DNA of 64,000 bases from Lotus japonicus (lineage: Eukaryota; Streptophyta; Magnoliopsida; Fabales; Fabaceae): the NCBI RefSeq assembly GCF_012489685.1, contig NC_080043.1, positions 14,998,223 to 15,062,222 of the forward strand, written 5' to 3'. The first letter of the stretch is position 1. Each line of letters opens with the position of its first letter. This document shows, one piece after another, positions 1 to 12,356 of the stretch. The notes beneath the pieces are model-generated. The model ran no database searches, was not told the DNA's origin, and worked only from the letters and a program-made list of their open reading frames with translations. Made by a program: the position numbers and the translations under genes.

Positions 1-200
1 ATGCTTCCTCCATGAACTCTCTCCCCTTGTTCCCTCGGTTCTATCGATAGATGCAAATGGAAGCTCTCATCTTCTTCACCTGATCTCGTTTCCTGCTTCA
101 GATTCTCGCCATTGATGAGGAATTTTTCATCTTCTTCCCGTTAATTTTTTCATCGGGTTTGGTTCGGAACTCGATCTTCACCGCATCCACCTCGTAATCG
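1..200 (+). other. 5' UTR exon of the CCCH gene, with short upstream ORFs
   Basis: Pyrimidine-rich leader ending at a GTGAGT donor at 201, joined to the acceptor at 1558-1559, 11 bases before the start codon. If transcribed from position 1 or earlier, it holds four short upstream ORFs: 1-15, 12-50, 51-83 and 115-144. The second stop and third ATG are directly adjacent. The transcription start lies outside or at the edge of the window, so exon extent is inferred. Confidence 0.55.
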
Positions 201-1559
201 GTGAGTCTCCACTCTGCAATTCAGTTTCTTACACGATCTGTAACATTTTCAGCTCATAGCTTGATTCCTGATAATTTTTCGCTTTATCAGTGTTTTCTCA
301 ACTTCAAATTCATGAAACTTTTTAGTAGCATTCGTAATTAAAATGCAAACCTAACGATTTTTTTAATTACTGGATTTTACTTTGAATTTTTTGTTGTAGA
401 TTGTTGATATTTACAAGAGTTGTTGTTTTTTTTGTTTTTCTTAGCTTCGTTGGGAATAAGAATCATTCGAAATTTTTGTCTTTTTTCATTTTTTAATATT
501 TTGATTGACAAGGTTCTTATCTTTAATTATTCTATTTGATATGATTCTGGATTTAATTCTGTGTTTTTTCGTTGCGTAAGGGAACATGTTCTCGTGCCTG
601 TGATTTTACTGGAATATTTGGTCGGGTTTTTTTTACATGGTTTAGTATTCTGCTATCCTAGGCAACTACATAGTGTGTGCTTGGCTTTCAGTTCACATGT
701 GTTCCAAGACAGTTTCAACTTAAAAGCACGAATTTCAATGTGCGAAAGTGAAAGTAATTCCTAGGTTCCGTTGGGTTCAAAGTTCTTTCGAGTTGATCTC
801 AACTGAAATCCAAACACACCCATAGTTATTTTTTTTTTCAAAGTTCACCTTTTCTTGGGGTATGTGATTGTTATTGTTATCTTAATTTTGATTGTCATGT
901 GATTATTGTTGTTAAGGTTACTGCTTCTTTTCGGTTGTCTGTTGAAGCAATGTTTTTTTTTTTGCGCCTCTGGTGGTATGCTTGTCTTGTTATTTTATTT
1001 TATGAATCAACTCCCTTTTGCATGATTCTAGCTTAGTTGTAATCCCAATTGCACTTGATTGTCTGTGAATGCTGTACGATGTTGTTTATGTTTTTTTATT
1101 TTTGAGTTCTCAGGCTTATCTATTCATTTTTGATTTCATGGTCTCATGGGGCAATTGATATCCTTGTTGGCCCTGTTATTTTGTTGAAGCCTAAATAATT
1201 TTTTACTTGTGGCACTTATTAGAAAAATTCTACAGGTACTTATAGAGTGTAAAGATCTTCACGGAACCAATTGATTTTATATGCTGCAAGGACCTAATTA
1301 TAAAAAAAATTAAATGATAGTAATCTATTTGAATATTTTTAGAAGGTGTAGGTAGAACTAGTTACTTATTTAGCCTTTGTTAATCTATTGGAAAATTCCA
1401 CGGCTAGTTGTATGTGGTTAATTTGCAACTGTGTTTCATCAATCTTCAATTTTTCTTAATAGTTCCCCCTTTGCTTTCTCCTTCTCGGGTTAATTTGACT
1501 TTTTTTTTTGTCGATTTCATTTTGATCACTTATAAACTTATATGATTATTATTGTTCAG
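201..1559 (+). other. Long 5' UTR intron of the CCCH gene
   Basis: T-rich 1.36-kb stretch from a GTGAGT donor to a TTGTTCAG acceptor, with only short spurious ORFs. Leader introns of this size are common in plant regulatory genes and often raise expression, but nothing here proves that role. Confidence 0.6.
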
Positions 1560-1570
1560 TTAATTGAAGC

Positions 1571-3745
1571 ATGTACGGTGATTCAGAGATTTCAAAATCT
1601 GCTTCAACTTCATCTGCGGTAGAAGGTTCAACTTACGTCAAAGACATGAAAAATCTAACTGTTCATACTGAAGATTCTTTTTCCACCTTACATGAACTTG
1701 CTTCTAACAATGATTTTGAAAGTTTCAAGCTAGCTTTAGACAGGGATGCTTCTCTAATAAATGAAGTTGGCCCCTGGTATGTCCGTCAAAGTGGATCCAA
1801 ACAAATTGTTCTTGAGCATAGAACTCCTTTAATGGTTGCTTCTTGCTATGGGAGTATTGATGTTTTAAAGCTTATACTCACATGTTCAGAGGCTGATGTA
1901 AATTTCTCCTGTGGGAATGATAAAAGCACTGCCCTTCACTGTGCCGCTTCAGGCGGTTCTGTTAATGCAGTTGATGTTATGAAGCTGCTTTTATCTGCTG
2001 GTGCTGATATCAATTGTGTGGATGCTAATGGAAACCGTCCTGTTGATGTTATTGTTGTTCCTCCTAAGTTCCAAGGTATGAAAACAATTATTGAAGAACT
2101 TCTCTCAGATAGTGCTTCTGATGGGTCTGTTGATACCTGCTTTCTTCCAGTATATGTTAATTCATCAAGTCCTAGTTTAGCTGCCCATTTATCATCCCTT
2201 GAAAATGGGTTGCCATCCTCTCCTGTAGCTTTGAAGTTCAATGATGCAACTATCAATTCTACATCTGAGAAAAAAGAATATCCAATTGATCCATCACTTC
2301 CTGATATAAAAAACAGCATATATGCCACAGACGAGTTTCGCATGTTTTCATTCAAGGTTCGCCCTTGCTCCCGTGCATACTCTCATGATTGGACTGAGTG
2401 TCCTTTTGTTCATCCTGGAGAGAATGCCCGTAGGAGAGACCCCAGAAAGTTCCATTACAGCTGTGTGCCATGTCCTGAATTTAGAAAAGGGGCTTGTAGA
2501 CGTGGGGATATGTGTGAATATGCCCATGGAGTATTTGAGTGCTGGCTACACCCTGCTCAGTATCGGACAAGACTCTGCAAAGATGGCACTGATTGCAACA
2601 GAAGGGTATGTTTTTTTGCTCACACTACTGAAGAGCTGCGTCCATTGTATGTGTCCACTGGGTCTGCTGTACCTTCACCCCGATCTTCTGCCTCTGCTCC
2701 TAATGTCATGGACATGGCTGCTGCAATGAGCCTTCTTCCATGTTCACCGTCAGCGATTTCTTATGTGGCTCCATCCCCCTTTGCACAGCCAATATCTCCA
2801 TCTGCCAATGGCATGTCTCACTCATCTACTGCTTGGCCGCAGCCAAATGTGCCTGCGCTTCATTTACCAGGAAGCAATATTCAAACTAGCCGTTTGAGAT
2901 CTTCTCTTAGTGCTCGCGACATGCCACCTGAAGACTTGAATTCGGTACCAGACTTCGATGGCCAGCGTCACCTGTTGAATGACTTGGGCTGTTTCTCCCA
3001 ACCGTGTACTGGTTCCATTTCAATGAGCCGATCTGGTTGGTCTAAGACACTAACTCCATCAAATCTTGATGATCTATTTTCAGCTGAAATTTCTTCGTCT
3101 CCTCGGTATTCTGACCCAGCAGCAGCTTCTGTATTTTCCCCAACACATAGATCAGCAGTTCTCAATCAGTTTCAACAGCTTCAAAGTTCGTTATCACCCA
3201 TAAATACAAATGTCTTATCTCCTAATAACGGTGAGCATCCTCTAAGAGATTCTTCATTTGGTGTCTCTTCGCCTGGAAGGATGTCACCAAGAAGTGTGGA
3301 ACCCCTCTCTCCAGGGAGCTCTCGATTATCAGCATTTGCTCAGCGTGAGAAACAACAGCAACAGCTGCGGAGCCTTAGTTCAAGGGATCTGGGCGCCAAC
3401 AATCCTGCCTCAATTGTTGGGTCCCCTATTAACTCCTGGTCTAAGTGGGGATCTCCTACTGGAAAAGTAGATTGGTCTGTAAATGGAAATGAGCTAGGTC
3501 GATTACAAAGATCATCCTCATTTGAGCTTGGAAACAATGGAGAAGAGCCTGATCTATCATGGGTCCAATCCCTTGTCAAGGACACCCCACCTGAAATAAA
3601 AGAGAAGTTGGCAGTGTCTGGCCCTATTGCATCTGCTGATGGACTGAATTCCAATTTTCAAATGGAGACTGTTGATAATTCTGTTTTAGAAGCCTGGCTC
3701 GAGCAAATGCACCTGGATCAGCATGTAGTTTATAGTCAAAATTGA
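1571..3745 (+). CDS. Ankyrin-repeat RR-TZF CCCH zinc-finger protein (AtC3H30/OXS2-like)
   Basis: Single-exon reading frame of 724 aa. Residues about 35-150 form ankyrin-like repeats ([66 protein letters not shown]). Around residue 266 is the plant-specific C-x5-H-x4-C-x3-H motif; residues about 301-355 hold the tandem zinc fingers C-x7-C-x5-C-x3-H and C-x5-C-x4-C-x3-H ([16 protein letters not shown]). This is the arginine-rich RR-TZF arrangement. The rest is Ser/Pro/Gln-rich and ends in conserved leucine-rich blocks ([32 protein letters not shown]) that in this family include nuclear-export-type signals. Length matches the C3H30/C3H56 subgroup. Relatives move between nucleus and cytoplasm, bind RNA or DNA, and act in oxidative, salt and hormone stress responses. 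The start is the first ATG after the leader intron. The frame is intact; family confidence is high, exact orthology is not settled. Confidence 0.95.
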   Translation: MYGDSEISKSASTSSAVEGSTYVKDMKNLTVHTEDSFSTLHELASNNDFESFKLALDRDASLINEVGPWYVRQSGSKQIVLEHRTPLMVASCYGSIDVLKLILTCSEADVNFSCGNDKSTALHCAASGGSVNAVDVMKLLLSAGADINCVDANGNRPVDVIVVPPKFQGMKTIIEELLSDSASDGSVDTCFLPVYVNSSSPSLAAHLSSLENGLPSSPVALKFNDATINSTSEKKEYPIDPSLPDIKNSIYATDEFRMFSFKVRPCSRAYSHDWTECPFVHPGENARRRDPRKFHYSCVPCPEFRKGACRRGDMCEYAHGVFECWLHPAQYRTRLCKDGTDCNRRVCFFAHTTEELRPLYVSTGSAVPSPRSSASAPNVMDMAAAMSLLPCSPSAISYVAPSPFAQPISPSANGMSHSSTAWPQPNVPALHLPGSNIQTSRLRSSLSARDMPPEDLNSVPDFDGQRHLLNDLGCFSQPCTGSISMSRSGWSKTLTPSNLDDLFSAEISSSPRYSDPAAASVFSPTHRSAVLNQFQQLQSSLSPINTNVLSPNNGEHPLRDSSFGVSSPGRMSPRSVEPLSPGSSRLSAFAQREKQQQQLRSLSSRDLGANNPASIVGSPINSWSKWGSPTGKVDWSVNGNELGRLQRSSSFELGNNGEEPDLSWVQSLVKDTPPEIKEKLAVSGPIASADGLNSNFQMETVDNSVLEAWLEQMHLDQHVVYSQN

Positions 3746-4260
3746 CCCTTATACATTTTGTTGTGGTAACTAGTTAATTCCATAAGGTACATTTTCCTTT
3801 GGTTTAATGGGTCCAACAAGGAGGAAATGTAATGATACTATAGATGGACGGTAGATGGCTGCAATGTTCCCCAAGGATAATTGATTCTTTTTACTCATAA
3901 TTTTGTCATTCATTGTTTTACTAAAGAGCTTCAGCAAGAGAAGAAAGCTTCTCTCTTGGCTGATATCTTGTAGAGAAGAAAAATCCTGTAAAGGTTAGGT
4001 GTTCTTAAAATACTGTTGCAGGTCACTTTCCCCTCATTTTATTCTGATCCTGCCCTCAAAGACTGCTGATGGTTTTTGTATAGCAACAAAACCAGTAGCT
4101 TCATTTGTTTGTAAGTTCCTTTTTGTGCACTATTACCTGTTAAGAATCTTTCAGTAATTTTCTATGGCTATCTTATCGTCTATATTTTTTGAAGTTTAAG
4201 GTGTACCCTCCGGTTTACTGTTTCTTTACAAATTCAATGCAATGTTTGTTTCTTGGAGAG
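3746..4260 (+). other. Probable 3' UTR of the CCCH gene
   Basis: T-rich non-coding sequence after the TGA. No clear polyadenylation site could be fixed; the right limit is a guess based on where repeat-like sequence begins. Confidence 0.4.
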
Positions 4261-4442
4261 AAGTTTTAGGCCTTGTTTTGAGTGCTTATCCCAAGTGTTT
4301 GAAAGAGAGTTTGTGTAAATAGTTTATGGTCTACCTAGAAATTATTGAAGCGTATTTTCATGAGCTGAAGAGCTTATGCTTACCATAACATTTTCAGCTC
4401 AATTCAATATATTTTTCAAATTAACTTATGAATAAACTGAAT

Positions 4443-4504
4443 AGGTGATTATGTGATAAGCACTTATTGTCATAGGCGGCTATGTGATAAGCACAAATTG
4501 TCAT
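4443..4504. repeat. Two-copy 31-bp tandem repeat
   Basis: Two adjacent units, 4443-4473 and 4474-4504, share the core TATGTGATAAGCAC and the end TTGTCAT with a few differences. It lies in gene-free DNA downstream of the CCCH gene. Confidence 0.7.
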
Positions 4505-4509
4505 AAGTA

Positions 4510-6770
4510 TTTAATTAAGCTTTACATGAACGCACTTATTCTAGAACGTCAAATAGGTATTAATTATATTGTTATAGACAACTCTGGAGGACATTTTATT
4601 GAGTGTTTTACTATGGGGCAGGCAGGATTGTGGTTGGAATGGTACGAAGACAATGTTTTCCAAGTTTTGTAATCTTGGAACTGCCTAACTCTGAAGTAAA
4701 ATGGAGGGGTGTGAATGTGATGCTTTTTTATTTGGATCGTGAAATTGAAGATCTTAGCTTTGGTCCGCTGCTTGGTTGGAAAGTGAGGATTGAATATTGT
4801 CTAAAATGAATTGCAGGGTACTACTGAACTCTCATTCTTAGAGGATACCGGAGCAATATATTTTGAAAAAACTCTTGTGGAGAGAAGCATAGATCAATGT
4901 GAAAACAAATCATAATATGATAGTGACTTCATTTATGCGGAGTACGATTATAAATTTTTACCATATGCAGCTTTATTGGGGTCCCCAACTCCCAATCCCG
5001 TGGAAATAATTAATGGGATCTTCTATCTTTTTCAAACTTAAAAAATCCCTGAGTATGACTTTAATACTGGACAAAAATCTAAAACAATGCACTGCAAATT
5101 GATGAATTTCTCTGGGTTGATTGCCAGGACGTGGAAGGTGGAGTAGCCGAATATAGTATTGGGGCACCTGTTGCAGCATGTGCATGATTTATTTTCTTTC
5201 CATGTTGGTAGAGTGTATTGAAGTTTGAATTATACTTGTATTTCATAAGTTAAGAATAAGTGATGTGTAGGTTCTTATATACAAAAAATCAGAATTTAAA
5301 TAACAAACTACATATATACTCCCTCCGTTCCTAATTAAAAGCAATTGCGAATAGGCAACAAGAACAATATATACAGTCGTGAACCAAGGGCGATGGTGGT
5401 CGGAAGGCGCGACCCCAGACTTGAGGGATGACGGTGGTGAGAAGTGTATGACAACACTGTGAGAGAGATGAAACCCTAGAGATCGCTAGGAAACCCAACC
5501 CACCACAAATCCGCACGGTTGCCGAAGGTACCTTCTTTATCGCTGCACCGACTTCACCCAAATCTCTCCTTTTCCTCCCCACGCTTTGCAAGAGAACCAC
5601 GACATCCAGGATGCACCAACACTGCCATCTGGATTGCTAGGGTTTGGACGATCTCTTTCCCCGCAACGTTGTTAGAGTAGAGAACAAATTCACGAGCGTG
5701 AACATAGGCGCGAACAAGAATTGAAAGATGGTAGAAGGACGATCAACAATGGCTAGAGGAGGCGCACTATAAACCAAGATTAATATTGAGATAATTTGCT
5801 ATAAGTAATTTTTGGGTGTGAAAGTTTACTTTAAGTGTAAGAAAAGCTGATTTTGTTCGTGAAAATTGATTTTAAGCGTAAGAAAAATTCATTTTAATCT
5901 TCGTCGGACTCGAAATTTACTAAAGTTTTTTTTGGAATATTAAGGAGCAAGGTGCTCAGATAGGTGAGCAGATAGGTGAGCGATAATATGACAATTGTGG
6001 AGGATAAAAGACACTTTGACGCTCAAGTCATACAACAAATTATTGAGTTCAGGAAGAGTAATGAGAAAAGTGAGTATTCTAGTTTTGCAACATTCGGTTT
6101 TCCTACAAGGCATAACGGAATGACCACGTGACATGGCGGTTTAAACTTTGTTGCAACAACTTGACTAGAGTTCTAGCAACCTAACTGTTGTGGTTAAGTT
6201 AGTTGTGGCCCTTGATATCACAACAAGTGAACGGTAATACCTAAGAAACAAAACGGCAATACCGTAGTAATAAAAAGTTATAAATCCACACGGACTTGCT
6301 AACTACTAGTGTTTTAATTATTTAAGCGATTCAATTGATTGATTGGTTGGTTGTTTGCTTGAAACTTAAATTGCAAGAGAGGTAAAAGATAAGTTGAAGA
6401 TGATTGCAAATTTGCAATTATTGGAGAAAGAGCATACATGGACTTGATCGAATTCAAAATGATTGTGAAGAAATTTATTTTTTATATCTAAATGGAGTAA
6501 GAGTTTACATACTGACAAGAAGAAGAAGAAGAATCTTCTAAGTACAACAAAATTACAATGAGTAGAGGATACATCAAAGAGAAGAAGAAGAAAAAAAAAG
6601 CACAGGTACTGTCAAACTGGAAATACTAGCTAGCACCTATAAATGGAGATATAAGATTATCACATTATTAGGGAGAAGTAATCATGTCTTAAAAAAGACA
6701 ACTAATCCTAATTGAGTGATATTGTATGTGATGATGCTCAACGATGAAGTTTATTTTATTAGTTGTCATC
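4510..6770. other. Intergenic stretch with one Stowaway-like terminus
   Basis: No gene recognised. At about 5320 lies an end of the CTCCCTCCGTTCCTA type typical of Stowaway-like elements, but no matching inverted end was found to the right, so the element is truncated or rearranged. About 5390-5770 is more GC-rich and codes for nothing recognisable. 6510-6600 is GAA-rich simple sequence. Confidence 0.45.
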
Positions 6771-6774
6771 AAGA

Positions 6775-9700
6775 CTATGATTGGCCTCTGAGAAAACGCC
6801 AAGGTCCTGTTCCTGTTCCCATCCTGCAAATGCATTTCACATATTTGTTTAAAAAAATTGTAGAATAGAATTACAAAATCATCAAATCAAAATACCATGA
6901 AAAATAATTTTGAAGTCTTTATGAAAATGTTCCAATGTTCAATTTTCATATAGTAATTAATTGGCCAATAATTTTGATCCTATACTTATGCTTATGCAAC
7001 TTATCAATATAGTTGCTACAAATTAGTGTGAGTATGTTTTAGTTTCTTGCTTTGGACTTGGGAAAATTTACCTCCATATACCAGCAAACATGCGAAGGCT
7101 CATATAGATGGTTAGTGCAATCCAGATCCCAATAAAACCTTCACTCCTGTAGAGAAGAAATATTGTAGCAACACTTGCTAATGACACAATGACCTGAAGA
7201 AAGAGCATAGGAAATTGCTAAATTATTTTTTGGAAAGAGATGAAACATCATGAGAAGGGCATAGGAGAAAAGGGGTTGTGTAAACTTGCCAAGGAGTATG
7301 CAGAATAAGCAAAATCAGATGCCCCATAGTTCACACCATCAAAGACAAAGGCTAGTGAATTGATTGGTTGTGTAGCAGCTACAAACTGGTGGGTGGAATG
7401 AAATTAGATTAAGATCACATACAAAAGATAATTGATAATAGGAGAATCTAGTATAAGAGAAACTATATCGCTACTCAGATTAGAAACTCTATCTGATATG
7501 TAAATCTCTCGTGTATTAATCTGTTGTTGAACGAGATATGTACCGGGATGCCTGTTCTGATCAAGTGAATAACAAGTACACTTTTGGTAAAGATTCCAGC
7601 TCCAAAGAAGAGTCCAACTCCAACTAAAAGAGAGAGTCCCACTCCTAAAACAAAACTCATTTGCAGTGCCCTTGTTGCAGCAGCTGTTACCTTGTCATAG
7701 TCTTTCTCAGCAAAGGAGCAGGCTAGAATTGCCTGAGTCAAGGAAACAAATCATATTAGTGATAATTAATTTCTATTTATTATTTTCTCAAAGAAGAGTA
7801 ATTTGCGAAGTTAACATCCCAATACAACAACAATAACTACAACAACAACAGTAAGTCTAATCTCAAAAAATGAGTTCGGCTATATGGATCCCACTACGCC
7901 ATTGTGTTCAATAAAAACCATATTTTGAGGGATATTATTGATAATGAGGTCATTTTGATCAATTTCTCCACTTATGCTAGCATAGCCCCAAGTCCAGGGA
8001 AAGGAGGAGGGTTGTGTTAGGCCTTCGGCAGCCAGCGTAAAACTAGCCGATGTATTTAATATGCATCAAGTTAACATCCCAATAATGCTAATAAAATGTT
8101 TCTGTACCTGTACAGCAACGGCTATGCCATCAGCAAGAAGTGATGATGTCATCCACACCTGAAGGCAGGTTTGGAATGCAGCCATAGGAGTTGCACCTAA
8201 CCTTGCTGCCAATGAGGCTGACAAGGTCACACAGAATGTCACTGCTATTACTCTGGCCAATAGCAGACCACCTATTGAAATTAAAAACAAATGCCAACAT
8301 TAGTAGCATATTCGGAAATCCTTATAAAACTGATTCTAGAATCGAAATCAATATTAGACAGAATCTTTTGTAGTAGTTTTGAGGTATCAGAATCAACTTA
8401 GAGTAAAAGAAAGCTGATCCAAAGTCCAAACACACTATTAGTGATCAGTGTATGTTTCATTACTATTTAATATTTGCATCTATTCTAGTCTAGGTGACCT
8501 ATTTTTTATCTTTCTTTTCTATTTTTATTCCTTATATTTCATAGAGGAGAGTGATCTTTCAATAATAATGTAGACTCCTATATCAGCATGCTATTTTAAT
8601 GCCCTCCATCATACCATTTCTAAGAAACCTGAAAATCTGCAAATCCTTCATGCTTGGGGGTACCAGATCCACTTTTTTCATCAATATAACAAATAAGGCA
8701 AATGCCATCACATACCTAAAATGATTAGAATTTGTTAAGTTACAATTTTGAGAGAATAACAAAAATATTTGAACACTATTTGGATAAAATAAAGCAAGAC
8801 TTACTGAGAGAGCACATGTGAAATGGCTGCACCTCTGATGCCCAAGTTGCAGCGAAATATAAGAATTGGGTCCATAGCCACATTCAATGCATACCCGGAA
8901 ACTGAATAAAACCACATTCACAAATGAACTAAGTAAGAAAAAATGTTGATGAACTTAAAAATAAAGTATCTCCCATTAAGCTTCATTCCAAGTCAATGGA
9001 TCATTACAACCTACCAATGACATATAGAGGAGTTGTTGTGTCCTTGAACCCTCTGAAGATTCCTTGCATAGCTAGGGAAAGAAGCACTGCAGGAGCACCT
9101 AAGGCTCTCAATCTCAAGTACTTCATTGATGGGATTAGCATAGGAGAACCCTGCACAAAGGAGAACAACTTCAATTGACAAGCAAAAGCCTAAACAAATG
9201 TACTCTATTTGATGAAGATGTGTAAATGGGTTTTAAACTGCGGTCAGAGGCCGCAACGTAATGGGTTTAGGAGTCCCCACATCCGCATCGTCTGCAATTC
9301 CATAATGCAGCGGGGATCGCAGCCACAACCGTAATTTAAAATGGAGAACTTAAACTTTTAATGATAAAGATAAAGGTACATACAGGTTTCAGACCCATTG
9401 CACCTAATAGAGGCTTGGCTGCAAATATGAGGGTTGCAGCTTGAAGGAGGCCAAGGACTGTGCCAAAAAGTAGTGCTGTTGAAGCTGAAGCAATTTGTCT
9501 CTTCTGCTTCTTTTCAGATTTTGTCACATTCTTATGCCCATTACTTATAACAGAGGAAGACTTGCTTATAATTGAATTGGCACCTGCTAAGGAAATAAGC
9601 CATCATTGAATTCAAATGTCTGAACACAACTAAACTTCCAATGCATTCATTTAATATAAGGTTTTCCACAATGGATGTCCTACTCCTACTTATTGTTAAA

Positions 9701-11061
9701 GTCCTAAATAAGTCCATATTAAGAGTAAAACAACTCTCACGTCTAAGCTAGCCTTTGAATGTAGAGTTAGGCCTTGCCCAAATTCTAATATAGTATCAGA
9801 TCATATCATAGATCTATTTATTGAAAATCACCCATATATGGACCATCTGAAATGTTTAGTCCTTCACGCTCCAAATGTTCATCACTGAGCGTGAGGAAAG
9901 AGCGTTTATAATGTTTTACATTGACTAGATATATGACTAAATAAGTCCTTAAAACTTATAATGGGTAAAACAACTCTCACGTTTATACTAACTTTTAGGG
10001 TAAGATTAGGACTAACCCAAATTCTATTACTCATGCTGTCATGCATAAGAAGCAATGACATACCAACATGGATATTTATACTATAGACATAGAAAAAGCA
10101 AGCAAGAAAGGGACAGAGATAAAGTACCATCTCCATTATTTTCCCTTAACTCCTTTGTGTCACCACTTGCAGGCAAAGTTTCTTTTTCTTTTGCAGTTTC
10201 ACTGTTCCCTTTGGTTGCACCTTTCTCCATGTCTTCAAGCAAATGATCATCAGGCATTACTTCGTTGGACTTGGCCTTCATGTTCTCAGAGAACTGCTTT
10301 TCTGCTGCTAACTTGATTTTTTTAATAGTATCTTCCTCAGCCACAAAGGAAGTTGTAATACTAACCAGAGGGAATATGGTAATCCTTGAAGCTTGATTGA
10401 ACAAAGCAATGGAAACTCCAGCAGCAGCAAGTTCCACCGGTCCTAAACACATGAAAATAAAAAAAATTGAAGCTTCAAAAGTTAGAGTAATGAAAATGAA
10501 ATGATTTGTAACTAATGCTAAAAAATTAGGCATGTCTCTTTTTTGTGCAAAGCATGATTAGTGATAAGAAAATGTACCCAAATGGCCTATGAATGCTGTG
10601 TCTATAAGAGAAGCAATGGGATCAGCAGCAACAGCCAGTGCAGATGGGAATGCAATCCCAAGTATCTCTTTAGCAAGGGAATCCATCTTGAAAATAAGTC
10701 TACATTAATTCACATTAATAGAACCAAGCGTTAGTTTTCAGCTTTTCATAAAGTTACATTAAGAGACAATACAACAAGTCTACTGAGTACCTGTTTCGAT
10801 CCAGACCAAAGAGCACTATTGGAGCTAGTTTTTTTTAGTAGATAAATTTAATAAGTGCTCTTTAGTCTGTTTCCAAACAGGCTTACGATATTCATGTCAT
10901 ATATTTCTAGTCTTCATGAGCCTGGTCCTCCAAGAAACAGGGATGAGGATAAGGTAATAAGAAGACAAATGGGGTTACCTTGCATCTTTGAAGAAAACTG
11001 AGAGAGGTAGTTTCCACTTATTGTTCTTGGATGCATTGTTTGAGATACCATTCTCCTCCAT
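6775..11061 (-). CDS. MATE-family citrate transporter (FRD3 / DETOXIFICATION 42-43 type), 12 exons
   Basis: Exons in transcript order: 10979-11061, 10578-10699, 10128-10442, 9384-9583, 9015-9150, 8805-8901, 8615-8715, 8108-8271, 7544-7732, 7290-7385, 7072-7193, 6775-6823. They join in frame to 1674 nt, 557 aa plus stop. The protein starts MEENGISNN and ends PWRFLRGQS. FRD3-type hallmarks are ADPIASLIDTAFIGHLGPVE, GVSIALFNQASRITIFPL and ADGIAVAVQAILACSFAEKD. A long hydrophilic Lys/Glu/Ser-rich loop (end of exon 3 to start of exon 4) separates the second and third predicted membrane helices, as in citrate MATEs. Known relatives export citrate across the plasma membrane for iron movement in xylem or aluminium tolerance. 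The exon 10 donor is GC (GCAAGT), giving a GC-AG intron; the other donors are GT. Introns carry a retroelement at 7825-8067, a probable MITE near 9230-9340 and LTR-like remnants at 9700-10035. FRD3 versus DTX42 orthology cannot be decided by eye. Confidence 0.93.
7825..8067 (-). mobile_element. RTE/SINE-like retroelement in MATE intron 8, with 17-bp TSD
   Basis: A 243-bp insertion between exons 8 and 9, flanked by a perfect direct repeat AAGTTAACATCCCAATA (7808-7824 and 8068-8084). On the minus strand it ends in a TTG-rich tail preceded by the GTGGGATCCATATAGCCGAA block, typical of plant RTE LINEs and the SINEs that borrow their tails. No coding capacity. It is either a SINE or a 5'-truncated RTE copy. 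Confidence 0.8.
9230..9340. mobile_element. Small MITE-like element in MATE intron 4
   Basis: About 110 bp with imperfect inverted ends (TTTTAAACTGCGGTC at left, ACCGTAATTTAAAA at right) and a more GC-rich core than its surroundings. The flanks share AATGG, suggesting a target duplication whose exact limits are unclear. Confidence 0.45.
9700..10035. repeat. LTR/TRIM-like remnant with direct repeats in MATE intron 3
   Basis: Two diverged units about 238 bp apart share TAAAACAACTCTCACGT followed by a similar block ending in CCAAATTCTA. After the first unit comes AGTATCAGA, similar to the initiator-Met tRNA primer-binding site of plant LTR elements. Non-coding and decayed. Confidence 0.35.
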
Positions 11062-12161
11062 GATATCTTAAATCTTACAGACAAGAACCCAAGAAGAAGA
11101 GTATGCAAGGGAAATTCCCTTTGAGGATGATCCAAATCTCACCAAGCTGCCAAATTTTGGGTTTGAGGTTGTTCAATGTTTTGCACTATCAAAATAAAGA
11201 AGAAACAAGTATGATATTGATGATCATGAAATAAAAACAAACTTGGCACTCTCACACATTAGAATATGTGCTACCTTTCTTGCATGAAAATGTCACAAAG
11301 GAAGTATGTATTTATAGTAGTCATTGAACATATCAAGAACCAGGTATCAATCCAAGTGTGGCAGATATCAGTGGATAGTGAAAAAGCAGCAGACAAGAGT
11401 AGGTTAAGTAATTTTGTCTCTTTCATATGCTTACATATGCTAATTTTACGCTTAAGAATCATATTTTTACTACTAAGTTTTATTTACAATTAATTTACCG
11501 AGAAATTCTTTTAATTTGTGAACAATTTTTATTAGTCCATAGTAAACAAAACTGTTTACATATGTAATTGATCACCTTCCTCTAGACCCTGCCTATTAAG
11601 AAATCATATTCAGCTGCACTGTTTTGAAAAATGGGTTGGCAGGACATAGAGGAACGTGAGAAATTGTAGTGCAAAAACCATCCCCAGTTCCACACACCCC
11701 TGATAAGCAACTGAAATTCTGTATCATGATTGAACAAAACAAGAATAACAAGTATTGTTTATTTCTTAAAATCATGAAATCCGGCAATGAGAAGAAGACG
11801 ATTCTTTTTTCTTTCCCCAGTTGAATCTGAAAACTAGTTAGAATAGCAATAGCACCATCTCCCATCACTGTCGTCTACTGAATGGAATCCATGCAAATCC
11901 AGGAGAGTGACATTTAATAGACAACTTGGTCTACCCGGATAAAAAAAATACAGTTCACAAATTAAAACAATTTATGTGTAAATTAGTTTTAACACATAAA
12001 AAGCATATCATAAATAACACGTACTAAATACTAGTTATAAAAATATGGTTCATACGTCGACGTAGACCAATTTTCTTGAACCGCCCTTATTAGATAATAG
12101 AAAGTTAAATATACTCTACTCAATAACAACTTAGTGCAAAATCACATGTGTATATTTATAT
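11062..12161. other. Upstream region of the MATE gene and adjoining AT-rich DNA
   Basis: 11062-11170 probably includes the MATE 5' UTR. No convincing TATA box, element or gene was identified in the rest. Confidence 0.4.
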
Positions 12162-12356
12162 GAGTTTAATGGATATGCACTTGACAGTGTAAAATAGTTT
12201 TACACAGACATCCAATTGAATTCCGCCAAATCAGAAAATATCTTATTCTTTTAATTAAAATTAAAGTCAAATGTAATTATCTCTCCTATGTGGCATGCTT
12301 TAATTGGATGACTGTGTAAAACTATTTTACACTGTAAGTGCATATCCATTAAACTC
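12162..12356. mobile_element. Mutator-like MITE with 9-bp TSD
   Basis: A 195-bp element with inverted ends of nearly 60 bp starting GAGTTTAATGGATATGCAC and differing by only a few bases. It is flanked by a perfect 9-bp duplication TATTTATAT (12153-12161 and 12357-12365). Long inverted ends with a 9-bp TSD indicate a non-autonomous Mutator-like element; there is no ORF. Confidence 0.88.

Noticed and set aside
1936..3654. ORFs antisense or frame-shifted to the CCCH gene
   Set aside because: Shadows of the intact 724-aa coding sequence.
5331..5600. 89-aa minus ORF next to a Stowaway-like end
   Set aside because: No domain resemblance; begins inside the repeat terminus.
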